Below are positions 38,152-46,287 of a stretch of 64,000 nucleotides of DNA, one piece after another. Positions within the stretch are counted from its first letter, which is position 1, and each line of letters opens with the position of its first letter. Source of the stretch: Oceanirhabdus sp. W0125-5 (GTDB lineage: Bacteria > Bacillota > Clostridia > Clostridiales > Clostridiaceae); contig NZ_CP115913.1 in the NCBI RefSeq assembly GCF_027938815.1, positions 5,676,001 through 5,740,000 on the forward strand, given 5' to 3'. The notes under the pieces are model-generated. The model was given only the letters and a program-made list of their open reading frames with translations, searched no databases and was not told where the DNA came from. A program made the translations under genes and the position numbers.

Positions 38152-38192
38152 ATTCCTTTTAAAAGCACCCATTTAACTTGGATGCATATTTT

Positions 38193-38642
38193 TTACTCTT
38201 CTTTCTTCCTTAAATCCTCTACTGATTTGCACATATTTTCTAACATTAATTTTAAGGACTCTAATGTCTGCTCCTGCTGTTTATCACTCATGCCTGAGCT
38301 AAGAATATCGGTATTACTTCTCAGAAATTTTCTTAATGTTGGTATAAAGCTTTTTCCTTTTTCCGTTAAGTACAATTTATAATATCTTTTATCTTCTTTA
38401 TCTTGTTCCCTATAAATATATCCTTCATCTTCTAATTTCCTTACTGCTTTAGCTGTTGTTGTTTTATCTATAGCCAATAACTTACTTAATTCTTTCTGAG
38501 ATAATCCCTCATGGTTATGAATATTTATAAGAAAAATATATTGACCGCTTCCAATCCCATAAGGCTTCAACTTATTATTAATCAGTATTTGCTGATGTCT
38601 ATATATTGCAGATATATATTTACCAAATGACTCACATTGCAT
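38193..38642 (-). CDS. MarR-family transcriptional regulator
   Basis: The 149-residue protein has the MarR winged helix: GLSQKELSKLLAIDKTTTAKAVRKLEDEGYIYREQDKEDKRYYKLYLTEKG contains the recognition helix and the D-x-R wing. AAAGGAG precedes the ATG. It lies directly upstream of the MATE pump on the same strand. Two identical 15-bp boxes precede it and one precedes the pump, which indicates autoregulation and control of the pump. Confidence 0.93.
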   Translation of the reverse strand: MQCESFGKYISAIYRHQQILINNKLKPYGIGSGQYIFLINIHNHEGLSQKELSKLLAIDKTTTAKAVRKLEDEGYIYREQDKEDKRYYKLYLTEKGKSFIPTLRKFLRSNTDILSSGMSDKQQEQTLESLKLMLENMCKSVEDLRKKEE

Positions 38643-38697
38643 ATTTCTCTTCTCCTTTAAATAATACTATTAATTAATATCTATATTATAATAGAAT

Positions 38698-38750
38698 GTT
38701 ATTGCAACTATTTAACATTATATAATATATATAATGTTATTGCAACTATT
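38698..38750. promoter_or_regulatory. two MarR boxes upstream of marR
   Basis: Two exact copies of gttattgcaactatt (38698-38712 and 38736-38750), 38 bases apart, flank a TATAAT-like stretch (tataatatataat). The placement over the core promoter suggests repression of marR. Confidence 0.75.
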
Positions 38751-38763
38751 TTAAAATTTATAA

Positions 38764-38796
38764 AAACCCGCTTTCACAAATCCGTGAAAGCGGGTT
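38764..38796 (-). terminator. strong terminator upstream of marR
   Basis: The perfect 13-bp stem aacccgctttcac/gtgaaagcgggtt with six-to-seven-base loop is followed by a T run on the minus strand. It ends the transcript of the truncated XRE-like gene, and its stem overlaps that gene's last codons. Confidence 0.9.
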
Positions 38797-38968
38797 GATT
38801 ACATCTCATCATCATAAATACTTCTTCTAAGGATTTTCCAAACACTCTTGCTATATTAAATGCTGCCTTGCTTGATTTCATTTCCGTTAATTGATCACGT
38901 TCATCTCTAACAGGTAACCCATCTTTTGATTTACATGAATTAATTACCACATGAAATCCCCTTCCCAT
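38774..38968 (-). pseudogene. truncated XRE-type regulator remnant
   Basis: The frame encodes up to 64 residues. A likely start is the GTG at 38950, with AAGGGGA upstream. The end, AFNIARVFGKSLEEVF, is the usual C-terminal helix of a small XRE regulator, while LPVRDERDQLTE matches its N-terminal helix. The helix-turn-helix between them is missing, so the gene probably suffered an internal deletion. The last codons read through the terminator hairpin. Confidence 0.45.
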
Positions 38969-39008
38969 TCTTTCATCAAAATGTTATTATAAATAATATA
39001 ATTAAATA

Positions 39009-39047
39009 AGACAGTTCGTAACCATCCTGTCTATAAACAAAACTAGG
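39009..39047 (+). promoter_or_regulatory. preQ1-I riboswitch
   Basis: Stem P1 is agacag/ctgtct with the loop ttcgtaaccatc. It is followed by the A-rich tail ataaacaaaactagg, whose end can form the H-type pseudoknot with the loop. This matches the class I preQ1 consensus closely. It lies in the leader of an operon with queD, queE, folE and queC, as expected for a preQ1-sensing switch. Confidence 0.93.
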
Positions 39048-39052
39048 ACCAA

Positions 39053-39103
39053 ATTACCGTTTTAGGTAGTTTTTTGTTTATGGGCTGTTTATGCCCTTTT
39101 TTT
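39053..39103 (+). terminator. riboswitch expression platform with terminator hairpins
   Basis: Just after the aptamer come attacc/ggtagt with six T after it, and then gggc/gccc followed by seven T. The tail aaacaaaacta of the aptamer can alternatively pair with tagttttttgttt. Ligand binding should therefore favour termination. Confidence 0.75.
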
Positions 39104-39136
39104 GTGTCCTTTTTTAAAATTTAGGAGGATTAACCA

Positions 39137-40135
39137 ATGAAAAAAATAGGTTTAACAACTACAGTTCCTGTGGAAGTACTTCTAGCAGCTGGATATACAC
39201 CAATAGATTTAAATAATCTCTTTATAACTTCCAAAGACTATTCAAGTTATATTGATATAGCTGAAAGAGATGGATTTCCAAAAAGTATGTGCACTTGGAT
39301 AAAAGGAATTTATGGAGCTTGTATAGAGAATGATATCAAAGAAATAGTTGGAGTTATGGAAGGTGACTGCTCTAATACAAAAGCTCTTATAGAAGTATTG
39401 GAATTAAGAGGAATTAAGGTTTACCCTTTTTCTTTTCCACACAGCCATAAGAAAGAAGATGTAAAAAAAGAACTAGATAAGTTTATGAAAGTTTTCGGTG
39501 TAAATATTGATGAAGTTGAAAAAGTGAGAACTAGATTAAATAAAGTGAGAGACTTAGCTAAGGAAATTGATAAGTTAACGTATATATACAATAAGGCAAA
39601 TGGTTTTGAAAATCATCTATATCAGGTAAGTTTAAGTGATTTAAATGGTGATGTTAATGCTTTTGAATCTCAACTGAAAGATGTTATTTCAAGTATTAAG
39701 GAAAGACAACCTATAGATAAAAAACTAAGATTAGGATACATTGGTGTTCCACCTATGACAGGTGATATATATGATTATGTTGAGAACTTTAATTCTCATT
39801 TTGTATATAACGAAGTTCAGAGAGAATTTGCTTTTCCAAGAGCAAATGAAGCTGAAAATATATATGAACAGTATTATGATTACACATATCCATATGATAC
39901 TGAATTTAGAATTATAGAGTTAAAAAAGCAAATCAAAGAGAGAAAATTAGATGGAATTATTCATTACACTCAAGCTTTTTGTTATAGAGCAGTTGAAGAT
40001 ATTATCTTAAAAGAAAAGTTAGACATCCCTATTCTCAATATTGAGGGTGATAAGTTAAATACTCTAGATGCAAGAACTAAACTTAGACTTGAGGCATTTC
40101 TTGATATGTTATCAGATTTCAAGGAGGAAAACTAA
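39137..40135 (+). CDS. HgdB/double-cubane-type 2-hydroxyacyl-CoA dehydratase-like reductase subunit
   Basis: The 332-residue protein begins IGLTTTVPVEVLLAAGYTPIDLNN, the start typical of HgdB/BcrB-like proteins. It has candidate cluster-ligand cysteines C52, C62 and C78 (VMEGDCSNTK) and C282 (QAFCYRAVED). Known relatives are 2-hydroxyacyl-CoA dehydratase subunits, benzoyl-CoA reductase subunits and the double-cubane-cluster proteins, which reduce small molecules after ATP-driven electron transfer. It is the first gene behind a preQ1 riboswitch and is followed directly by its activator and by queD, queE, folE and queC. There is only one such subunit, unlike CoA dehydratases. A role in queuosine synthesis is inferred. 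Confidence 0.82.
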   Translation: MKKIGLTTTVPVEVLLAAGYTPIDLNNLFITSKDYSSYIDIAERDGFPKSMCTWIKGIYGACIENDIKEIVGVMEGDCSNTKALIEVLELRGIKVYPFSFPHSHKKEDVKKELDKFMKVFGVNIDEVEKVRTRLNKVRDLAKEIDKLTYIYNKANGFENHLYQVSLSDLNGDVNAFESQLKDVISSIKERQPIDKKLRLGYIGVPPMTGDIYDYVENFNSHFVYNEVQREFAFPRANEAENIYEQYYDYTYPYDTEFRIIELKKQIKERKLDGIIHYTQAFCYRAVEDIILKEKLDIPILNIEGDKLNTLDARTKLRLEAFLDMLSDFKEEN

Positions 40136-40897
40136 ATGAGAATATTAGGTATAGATCTTGGAAGTAGAGAAGTTAAGATTGCAGTAATGGAAGATAATAA
40201 AATTGTAAAAACGCTAAAAGTTAGTACAATGTCTTTTTATAGAGACTATTGTACTTATGATGGTAAAGTTACAGTAGATTTAAATAAATTAAATATAACA
40301 GATGTCGATATAGCCGTGTCTACAGGATATGGTAGAAACAATACTGACTTAAAGAAATTTACCCCTATAAATGAGATAAAAGCTCATGTTTATGGCGGGT
40401 TTTATCAAACATGGTTAAGGGATTTTATACTTTTAGACGTAGGTGGACAAGATGTTAAAGTAGTTAAAGTTGAAAAAGGTATTACCACAGATTTAGAACT
40501 TAATGAAAAATGTGCTGCTTCCTGTGGCAGATATTTAGAGAATATGGCAAATGTTCTTGAAATATCTCTTGATGATATGAGTAACTACTATGAAAACCCC
40601 GTAGAGCTAAATTCAACATGTGCAGTATTTTCTGAATCTGAATTGATTGGAAAAATTGCTGAGGGTGTTGATATGGAAAGTTTATGTGCTGGAGTTAATT
40701 ATTCCTTATATAAAAGGTTGCAGCCACTTTTAACAAAGTTTAAAGGGAGAAAATTAGTTTTAACTGGTGGAGTTGCTAATAACTCTGCTATAAAAGAATA
40801 TTTAAAGAATGATTATGAAGAAATTATTTCAGTTGAGGAACCTCAATTTAATGGAGCAATCGGATGTTGTTATTATGGGAGTAAGTTTATTAAGTAA
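40136..40897 (+). CDS. HgdC/BadF-type ATP-dependent electron-transfer activator
   Basis: The 253-residue ASKHA-fold ATPase has ILGIDLGSREVKIAV (phosphate 1), LLDVGGQDVKVV (phosphate 2) and LVLTGGVANN (adenosine). Cluster-ligand cysteines are C126 (NEKCAASCGRYLE) and C162 (NSTCAVFSESE), the two positions that bridge a [4Fe-4S] cluster across the dimer in HgdC. It follows the HgdB-like gene with no gap. The pair should form an ATP-driven low-potential reductase. Confidence 0.9.
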   Translation: MRILGIDLGSREVKIAVMEDNKIVKTLKVSTMSFYRDYCTYDGKVTVDLNKLNITDVDIAVSTGYGRNNTDLKKFTPINEIKAHVYGGFYQTWLRDFILLDVGGQDVKVVKVEKGITTDLELNEKCAASCGRYLENMANVLEISLDDMSNYYENPVELNSTCAVFSESELIGKIAEGVDMESLCAGVNYSLYKRLQPLLTKFKGRKLVLTGGVANNSAIKEYLKNDYEEIISVEEPQFNGAIGCCYYGSKFIK

Positions 40898-40916
40898 TTT
40901 TAGGAGGATTAATTTA

Positions 40917-41348
40917 ATGTATATTTTAAAAGCGGAACACAGCTTTGATAGTGCTCATTTTCTTGCAAATTATGAAGGGAAATGCAGCAATATTCACGGT
41001 CATAGATGGAGAGTAGAAATAGAAGTTCAATCAGAATCATTAATTAATGGTGGACAATTAGATGGTATGGTAATAGATTTTGGAGATTTAAAGAAAGACG
41101 TTAAGGAAATAGTTGATTATTATGACCATGCCTTAATCCTACAAGAAGGTACTATGAGAAAAGAAACTTTACAGTGCTTAATTCAAGATAACTTCAAAAT
41201 AATAGAGGTACAATTCAGACCAACAGCAGAAAATTTCTCAGCCTTTTTCTTTAATTACATGGAGGAAAAAGGCTATAACGTAAAAAGAGCTACTGTTTAT
41301 GAAACACCTACTAACAGTGCCACATATGAAAAATGTGAGGTGAAGTAA
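40917..41348 (+). CDS. queD: 6-carboxy-5,6,7,8-tetrahydropterin synthase
   Basis: The 143-residue QueD makes 6-carboxytetrahydropterin from dihydroneopterin triphosphate in queuosine precursor synthesis. It shows the zinc and catalytic set: H14 in FDSAHFL, C23 with H27 and H29 in CSNIHGHRW, and DYYDHALIL with the catalytic Asp/His. The start at 40917 has AGGAGGAT upstream; longer frames overlap the activator gene and are not supported. Confidence 0.95.
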   Translation: MYILKAEHSFDSAHFLANYEGKCSNIHGHRWRVEIEVQSESLINGGQLDGMVIDFGDLKKDVKEIVDYYDHALILQEGTMRKETLQCLIQDNFKIIEVQFRPTAENFSAFFFNYMEEKGYNVKRATVYETPTNSATYEKCEVK

Positions 41349-41349
41349 T

Positions 41350-42015
41350 ATGAATTATAAAGTAGTTGAGAAATTCGTAAGCGTAAATGGAGAAGGCCGA
41401 TTATCAGGTCAATTAGCCATATTCATAAGATTTGCTGGATGTAATCTAGATTGCAGTTATTGTGATACAAGATGGGCTAATGAAGAAAATGTTGAATACA
41501 CTTTAATGAATGAGCAAGAAATATATGAATATATACAATCCACAGGGGTTAAAAATATTACATTAACAGGGGGAGAACCTTTACTTCAAGTTGGTCTTAT
41601 AGAATTATTAAATGTATTATCAAAAGATGAAGATCTTTTAGTTGAAATTGAGACAAATGGTAGTGTTTCTTTAAAAGAATTTATAGATATTACAAATGCC
41701 CCTAGATTTGTAATGGATTATAAACTTCCTTCAAGTGATATGGAAGAAAAGATGTTAGTTGATAATTTAAAATATTTAACAAAAAAAGATACAATTAAAT
41801 TTGTTGCAGGTACTACTGAAGATTTAGAACGAGCTAAGTATCTAATAGATGAATATAATTTAATAAATAAAACCAACGTATATATCAGCCCAGTTTTCGG
41901 TAAGATTGAAATGGCTGAGATTGTTGAATTTATGCATAAATATACTATGAATGGGGTTACCCTTCAAGTACAGCTTCACAAGATAATATGGGATCCTGAG
42001 GAAAGAGGGGTTTAA
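41350..42015 (+). CDS. queE: 7-carboxy-7-deazaguanine synthase (radical SAM)
   Basis: The 221-residue radical SAM enzyme has C31-x3-C35-x2-C38 (GCNLDCSYCDTRW), the GGEPLLQ motif and ETNGSV. QueE converts QueD's product to 7-carboxy-7-deazaguanine. It begins one base after queD, with GAGGTGAAG upstream inside the queD end. Confidence 0.95.
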   Translation: MNYKVVEKFVSVNGEGRLSGQLAIFIRFAGCNLDCSYCDTRWANEENVEYTLMNEQEIYEYIQSTGVKNITLTGGEPLLQVGLIELLNVLSKDEDLLVEIETNGSVSLKEFIDITNAPRFVMDYKLPSSDMEEKMLVDNLKYLTKKDTIKFVAGTTEDLERAKYLIDEYNLINKTNVYISPVFGKIEMAEIVEFMHKYTMNGVTLQVQLHKIIWDPEERGV

Positions 42016-42020
42016 ATACA

Positions 42021-42608
42021 ATGGCTATCAATGTAAAAGAAATTGAAAAACACATAAGAGGAATTTTAATAGCTTTAGGTGAAAATCCAGATAGAGAAGG
42101 TCTAAAAGATACCCCTAAACGTGTTGCTAAAATGTATGAAGAAGTATTTTCTGGACAATGTTACACAAATGCTGAAATTGCTGAGATGTTTAATAAAACT
42201 TTTGAAGAAGATTTAACTATAGATAAAACTAATAAAGATATTGTTTTTATGAAGGATATTGAAATTTTCAGCCATTGTGAACATCATTTAGCTTTAATGT
42301 ACAACATGAAGGTATCTGTTGCTTATATTCCTAAAAATAAAATTATTGGTTTAAGTAAAATCGCTAGAATTGCTGATATTGTTGGACGCAGATTGCAGCT
42401 TCAAGAACGAATTGGTACGGATATAGCAGAAATCATGCAGTTAATAACAGAATCTGAGGATGTTGCTGTTATCATCGAAGGTGAACACGGATGTATGACA
42501 ACTAGAGGTATTAAGAAAACAAATACTAAAACCATAACAACAACGTTAAGAGGAAGATTTAAAACTGACTTAAGTATACAAAACAATCTAATGCTTATGT
42601 ATAAATAG
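42021..42608 (+). CDS. folE: GTP cyclohydrolase I
   Basis: The 195-residue enzyme shows DTPKRVAKMYEEVFSG, the zinc ligands in FSHCEHHLALM, the GLSKIARI block, and the second Cys in GEHGCMTTRGI. FolE opens the GTP ring and supplies dihydroneopterin triphosphate to QueD. Its place inside the que operon suggests that this copy serves queuosine rather than folate. Confidence 0.96.
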   Translation: MAINVKEIEKHIRGILIALGENPDREGLKDTPKRVAKMYEEVFSGQCYTNAEIAEMFNKTFEEDLTIDKTNKDIVFMKDIEIFSHCEHHLALMYNMKVSVAYIPKNKIIGLSKIARIADIVGRRLQLQERIGTDIAEIMQLITESEDVAVIIEGEHGCMTTRGIKKTNTKTITTTLRGRFKTDLSIQNNLMLMYK

Positions 42609-42635
42609 ATATTAACGAAAGGTTCGGTGTAATTA

Positions 42636-43304
42636 ATGAATATAGAAGTAAATAAAGATAAAGCTGTAGTAGTTTTTAGTGGTGGCCAAGATAGTACAAC
42701 TTGTTTGTTCTGGGCAAAGAAAAGATTTAAAGAAGTTATTGCAGTATCATTTGATTATGGACAAAAACATAAATTTGAATTAGAATGTGCTAAAGCTATC
42801 TGTAAGAAGCATAATGTTGAATATCATTCTTTAGATTTAACTTTATTAAATCAATTAGCTCCAAACTCTTTAACTAGACAAGATATAGAAGTAGATAAAG
42901 ATTCCCCTAAAGAAGGTACTCCAAATTCATTTGTAGATGGAAGAAACTTATTATTTATGTCTTTTGTTGCAGTATTTGCAAAGCAAAAAGGAGCAAATCA
43001 CATTATAACAGGTGTATCACAAAGTGATTTTAGTGGATATCCTGACTGTAGAGATGTATTCATTAAATCATTAAATGTTACATTGAATCTAGCTATGGAT
43101 TATCAATTTGTAATTCATACACCATTAATGTGGATTGATAAAGCTGAAACTTGGAAATTAGCTGATGATTTAGGTGTACTTGATATAGTTAAAAATGAAA
43201 CCTTAACTTGTTATAATGGAATTATAGGAAATGGCTGTGGAGATTGTCCTGCATGTAAATTAAGAAAAAATGGATATTTAGAGTTTAAAAGATTATATAA
43301 ATAA
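42636..43304 (+). CDS. queC: 7-cyano-7-deazaguanine (preQ0) synthase
   Basis: The 222-residue QueC has the PP-loop VVVFSGGQDSTTC and the C-terminal zinc set CYNGIIGNGCGDCPACKLRK. It makes preQ0 from 7-carboxy-7-deazaguanine using ATP and ammonia. It is the last gene of the operon. No queF (preQ0 nitrile reductase), queA, tgt or queG follows in this window. Confidence 0.96.
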   Translation: MNIEVNKDKAVVVFSGGQDSTTCLFWAKKRFKEVIAVSFDYGQKHKFELECAKAICKKHNVEYHSLDLTLLNQLAPNSLTRQDIEVDKDSPKEGTPNSFVDGRNLLFMSFVAVFAKQKGANHIITGVSQSDFSGYPDCRDVFIKSLNVTLNLAMDYQFVIHTPLMWIDKAETWKLADDLGVLDIVKNETLTCYNGIIGNGCGDCPACKLRKNGYLEFKRLYK

Positions 43305-43323
43305 AGCACGCTAAGCGTGCTTT
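43303..43323 (+). terminator. Rho-independent terminator of the que operon
   Basis: The stem aaagcacgc/gcgtgcttt begins at the queC stop codon. Hairpins of the same gcacg type stand just before repeat copies D and E. Confidence 0.85.
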
Positions 43324-43330
43324 AAAAACC

Positions 43331-43578
43331 GAATGGAGAATTGAGAATGGAGAATTGAGAATGCTGGATGTTTCTGCATACGCAGAAACTACATTTTATT
43401 ATTCTTTAGGACAAGAGGTTTTTACTCATTTTATACTCGGATAAAATATAGTATTCAAAATACAGGGTTTCATTACAAATGAAACGAGTAAACTTGCATT
43501 GTCCAAAGAACAAAACAATTAAAATTTCACGAAGTGAAATGTCCTACGTTCTCAACTCTACACTCTCCATTCTCAATT
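43331..43578. repeat. dispersed structured repeat, copy C
   Basis: Copy C has diverged stems that still pair. Its first hairpin is gtttctg/cagaaac instead of gcttctca/tgagaagc, and its last hairpin is atttcacgaagtgaaat instead of atttctcgaagagaaat. The outer stem tttactc/gagtaaa and the three inner arms are kept. It lies between queC and a convergent gene. Confidence 0.88.
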
Positions 43579-43618
43579 ATGTTTTTTACTCACTTCTTTT
43601 CATTTCAAAAATTACATA

Positions 43619-44341
43619 CTATTTAACCTTTTCTCTTAAAATTCTAATTCCTCGTCTTAAACTCTTCAAAACATTTTCAACCCCTATATCATTGACTATT
43701 CCTTGGTGAGTCACTAATGACATAGCAGTTACAATAACTATATCTTTCTTGTATTGTTTTATTGAACGTTCATATAACTTCCACCCAAACTTTTCAACTT
43801 TAGGGGCTATTAGATATTTTTCCAGTGTAACCTTTAAAAATGCAAAGAAAAATACAAACAATCCACTTAGTACTTCAGATGATAGATACAATTCCCCTTT
43901 ATGACTAATTTCAGAAATAACCAAAACTAGTATTATTGATAATATTACATCTATTAGAGAGATTAACGAGTTCATAAATGAAAATAAGTTAAATCTTCTT
44001 TTTAGCCTCTCTTCGATTTTCTTTCTACCTTCTAGAATTACTGAGTATTCCTCAATTATTTTCTTATCTAAATTACGTTGTTTTTTTCTTTCCAATTTCT
44101 TTTCTAATATTTCTTTTGACAACTGATCAAATTTACCTTGTGAATTTTTGTAAGCCCAGTTTAAATTATACTTATGTTCATTTTCAGCAACTTCAGAAAA
44201 TTCATCAAATAAATTATTTAGCTTTTCTAAGTCTTCTGAAATATGCTCAATCTGTTTATCATAATTTCTTTCTGGACATATTTCCATAAGAAGCGAATTG
44301 ACAGTTGTCTTTATATCATTATTATCAAAGTCATTTATCAT
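43619..44341 (-). CDS. coiled-coil membrane protein, hypothetical
   Basis: The 240-residue protein has about 125 charged helical residues at the N-terminus (coiled-coil-like, EKLNNLFDEFSEVAEN and KKLERKKQRNLDKKI). Two membrane helices follow near 125-150 and 160-180, and then a basic cytoplasmic tail. AGGAGTG precedes the ATG. I do not recognise the family. Two helices with long cytoplasmic helical arms would suit a membrane effector or stress protein, but the sequence shows no catalytic motif. Confidence 0.68.
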   Translation of the reverse strand: MINDFDNNDIKTTVNSLLMEICPERNYDKQIEHISEDLEKLNNLFDEFSEVAENEHKYNLNWAYKNSQGKFDQLSKEILEKKLERKKQRNLDKKIIEEYSVILEGRKKIEERLKRRFNLFSFMNSLISLIDVILSIILVLVISEISHKGELYLSSEVLSGLFVFFFAFLKVTLEKYLIAPKVEKFGWKLYERSIKQYKKDIVIVTAMSLVTHQGIVNDIGVENVLKSLRRGIRILREKVK

Positions 44342-44457
44342 ATGTACACTCCTAAGTTCTTTTAATTATGGATTATATCATATATTTTAAATAGTTTAAA
44401 TAAAAAAGAGTATTTTGACCAATGCTCTTATTAATTGATTTAATTTTATAGTAATTA

Positions 44458-45234
44458 TTATAATTTAATAGCTTTTGTTGCTATAAAAGTATTTATATAT
44501 GGATCTAAAGGTGCATCCCCTCCGCTATTATCTTCATAAAAACCTGCAATAACAAATCCTGCATCTATTTGACCCTGTATTTGATCTTCTAATGAATGTC
44601 CAAAACAAGCTGGTTCATTTTGGTCAGTAATCAACTCTTTAAACTCCGCTTCTGAAAGATCTCTAATATCTGAGTATGGTATTTTATGCTTTACAACTAA
44701 TTCTCCTTTATTCATTGCTTTTAAATCAAATATATATTCTACTGAATTACTGAATCCAGCTAGAAGAACACCATTCTTCTTTAATATTCTATAAGCTTCT
44801 TTCCATACTGGTAAAACATTATCTATGAAGCAGTTTGAAGTTGGATGAATAATTAAATCAAAAGATTCATCTTCAAATCTAGATAAATCTCTCATATCTC
44901 CTAGTTCAGTACGTATAGTTAACCCTTCTCTTTCTGCCACTAATATATCTTGACTCAGCTGATTTGGCGAATTATCAAATACTGTAACCTCTGCACCTAA
45001 AGCCGCCATAATTGGACCTTGTTGACCGCCTCCTGATGCAAGACATAACACTTTTTTATTTTCTAATAAAGATGGAAACCATGCTTTAGGAACTGACTTC
45101 GTTGATGTTAATACAATATCCCATTCTCCATTTTTAGCATTTCTTATATCTTCCTCACTAACAGGTCTAGTCCAAATATTATTGTTTTCAACCTCTTTGT
45201 TCCAAGCTTCTCTATTATAATTAATAAAATCCAT
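44458..45234 (-). CDS. SAM-dependent methyltransferase
   Basis: The 258-residue class I methyltransferase has motif I VLCLASGGGQQGPIMAALGAEVTVFDNS, acidic motif II and RDLSRFEDESFDLIIHPTSNCFI. The start at 45234 has AAAGGGGGA upstream; a longer frame is not supported. It is divergent from an AraC-type regulator, which may control it. The substrate is unknown. Confidence 0.87.
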   Translation of the reverse strand: MDFINYNREAWNKEVENNNIWTRPVSEEDIRNAKNGEWDIVLTSTKSVPKAWFPSLLENKKVLCLASGGGQQGPIMAALGAEVTVFDNSPNQLSQDILVAEREGLTIRTELGDMRDLSRFEDESFDLIIHPTSNCFIDNVLPVWKEAYRILKKNGVLLAGFSNSVEYIFDLKAMNKGELVVKHKIPYSDIRDLSEAEFKELITDQNEPACFGHSLEDQIQGQIDAGFVIAGFYEDNSGGDAPLDPYINTFIATKAIKL

Positions 45235-45340
45235 AATAAAATCCCCCTTTGTTGTTGCCACAAATTTTCTATGTTACTATTTAATTATAATAATATGAGA
45301 TTTTTATAAATGAACAAAAATTGCTGTTTTAGGAGTTAAA

Positions 45341-46237
45341 ATGAAAAACTTTAGTTTATACGAAAAAATAGAAACCTTAATTGAATATATAGAAGATAAT
45401 ATCGAAGAAAAATTAACTTTAGAAACCCTTTCTGATGTAGCTGGCTTATCAAAGTTTCACTTAATACGCGTTTTTAAAAAAATATCCGATAGTACACTTA
45501 TGAATTATGTTCGCTCTAGAAAGCTAGCTTCAAGTTTAAATCCTTTATTAAATACAGATATGAGAATTATCGATGTGGCTAATCAATATAATTTTGAGCA
45601 TGAACAGACATATATTCGATCATTTAAGAATGAATATAGAATCACTCCTGCCAAGTTTAGAAGAAGTCACACTCCAGTTAAAATTGTAGATAAAATTAAC
45701 TTTAGTTTCTGTAAAGAATTTGAACATGGAGTTTTATTTAATCCTCAGTTTGTAGTTAAGCCTGAATTTAAAGTGGTTGGAATTAAAGACATAATATCAG
45801 AAGAAGATAATTTCATTGAAAATGAAGCTAATAATAGAGGCGTAGATTTTTTCTTTAATCATCGTCACAAAATAAAAAATGCAATTAATCCAAACACTTA
45901 TATTGGCTTAACTAGAGTAATTAATAATGAATCTGATTACACCTATTATATGCCCTCAATTCAAGTATCTGAGTTTAATGATATTCCTCAAAATATGTAC
46001 TGCGATACTATACCAGCTAGTAAATACGCAGTATTTCAATATGTAGGAAATCATCCTGTTGAAGAAATATCTAACCTTACAATGCTAACATTATTTGATT
46101 ATATATTTCAAACTTGGATACCAAAACTAAATTATGATTTTTCCAAAGAAGGTGGATTTCATTTTGAAGAAATTAATAGTGAAATAGCCTCTGAAAATTA
46201 TTGTGAAGCAAATTTATACTTTCCAATTAGTTTATAA
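45341..46237 (+). CDS. AraC-family regulator with GyrI-like domain
   Basis: The 298-residue protein has an N-terminal AraC double helix-turn-helix (LETLSDVAGLSKFHLIRVFKK and IIDVANQYNFEHEQTYIRSFKNEYRITPAKFR). A GyrI-like/effector-binding domain from about 135 ends in the usual acidic strand. This Rob-like layout senses small hydrophobic molecules. AGGAG precedes the ATG. It is divergent from the methyltransferase gene. Confidence 0.9.
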   Translation: MKNFSLYEKIETLIEYIEDNIEEKLTLETLSDVAGLSKFHLIRVFKKISDSTLMNYVRSRKLASSLNPLLNTDMRIIDVANQYNFEHEQTYIRSFKNEYRITPAKFRRSHTPVKIVDKINFSFCKEFEHGVLFNPQFVVKPEFKVVGIKDIISEEDNFIENEANNRGVDFFFNHRHKIKNAINPNTYIGLTRVINNESDYTYYMPSIQVSEFNDIPQNMYCDTIPASKYAVFQYVGNHPVEEISNLTMLTLFDYIFQTWIPKLNYDFSKEGGFHFEEINSEIASENYCEANLYFPISL

Positions 46238-46256
46238 TAAATATATTATATGATTT

Positions 46257-46287
46257 TTAAGGAGTGCTGTATTAGAGTACTCCTTAA
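46257..46287. terminator. bidirectional terminator
   Basis: The stem ttaaggagt/actccttaa lies between the convergent AraC and DUF4037 genes. It overlaps the stop codon of the latter. Confidence 0.8.

Noticed and set aside
39137..40897. The HgdB/HgdC-like pair as a 2-hydroxyglutaryl-CoA dehydratase for amino acid fermentation
   Set aside because: Those enzymes need two catalytic subunits plus CoA-transferase or dehydrogenase genes. Here there is one subunit, and the neighbours and riboswitch belong to queuosine synthesis.
43479..43709. Plus-strand open frames across repeat copies C and D as genes
   Set aside because: They consist of the repeat hairpin sequence and the antisense of neighbouring genes, with no ribosome site.
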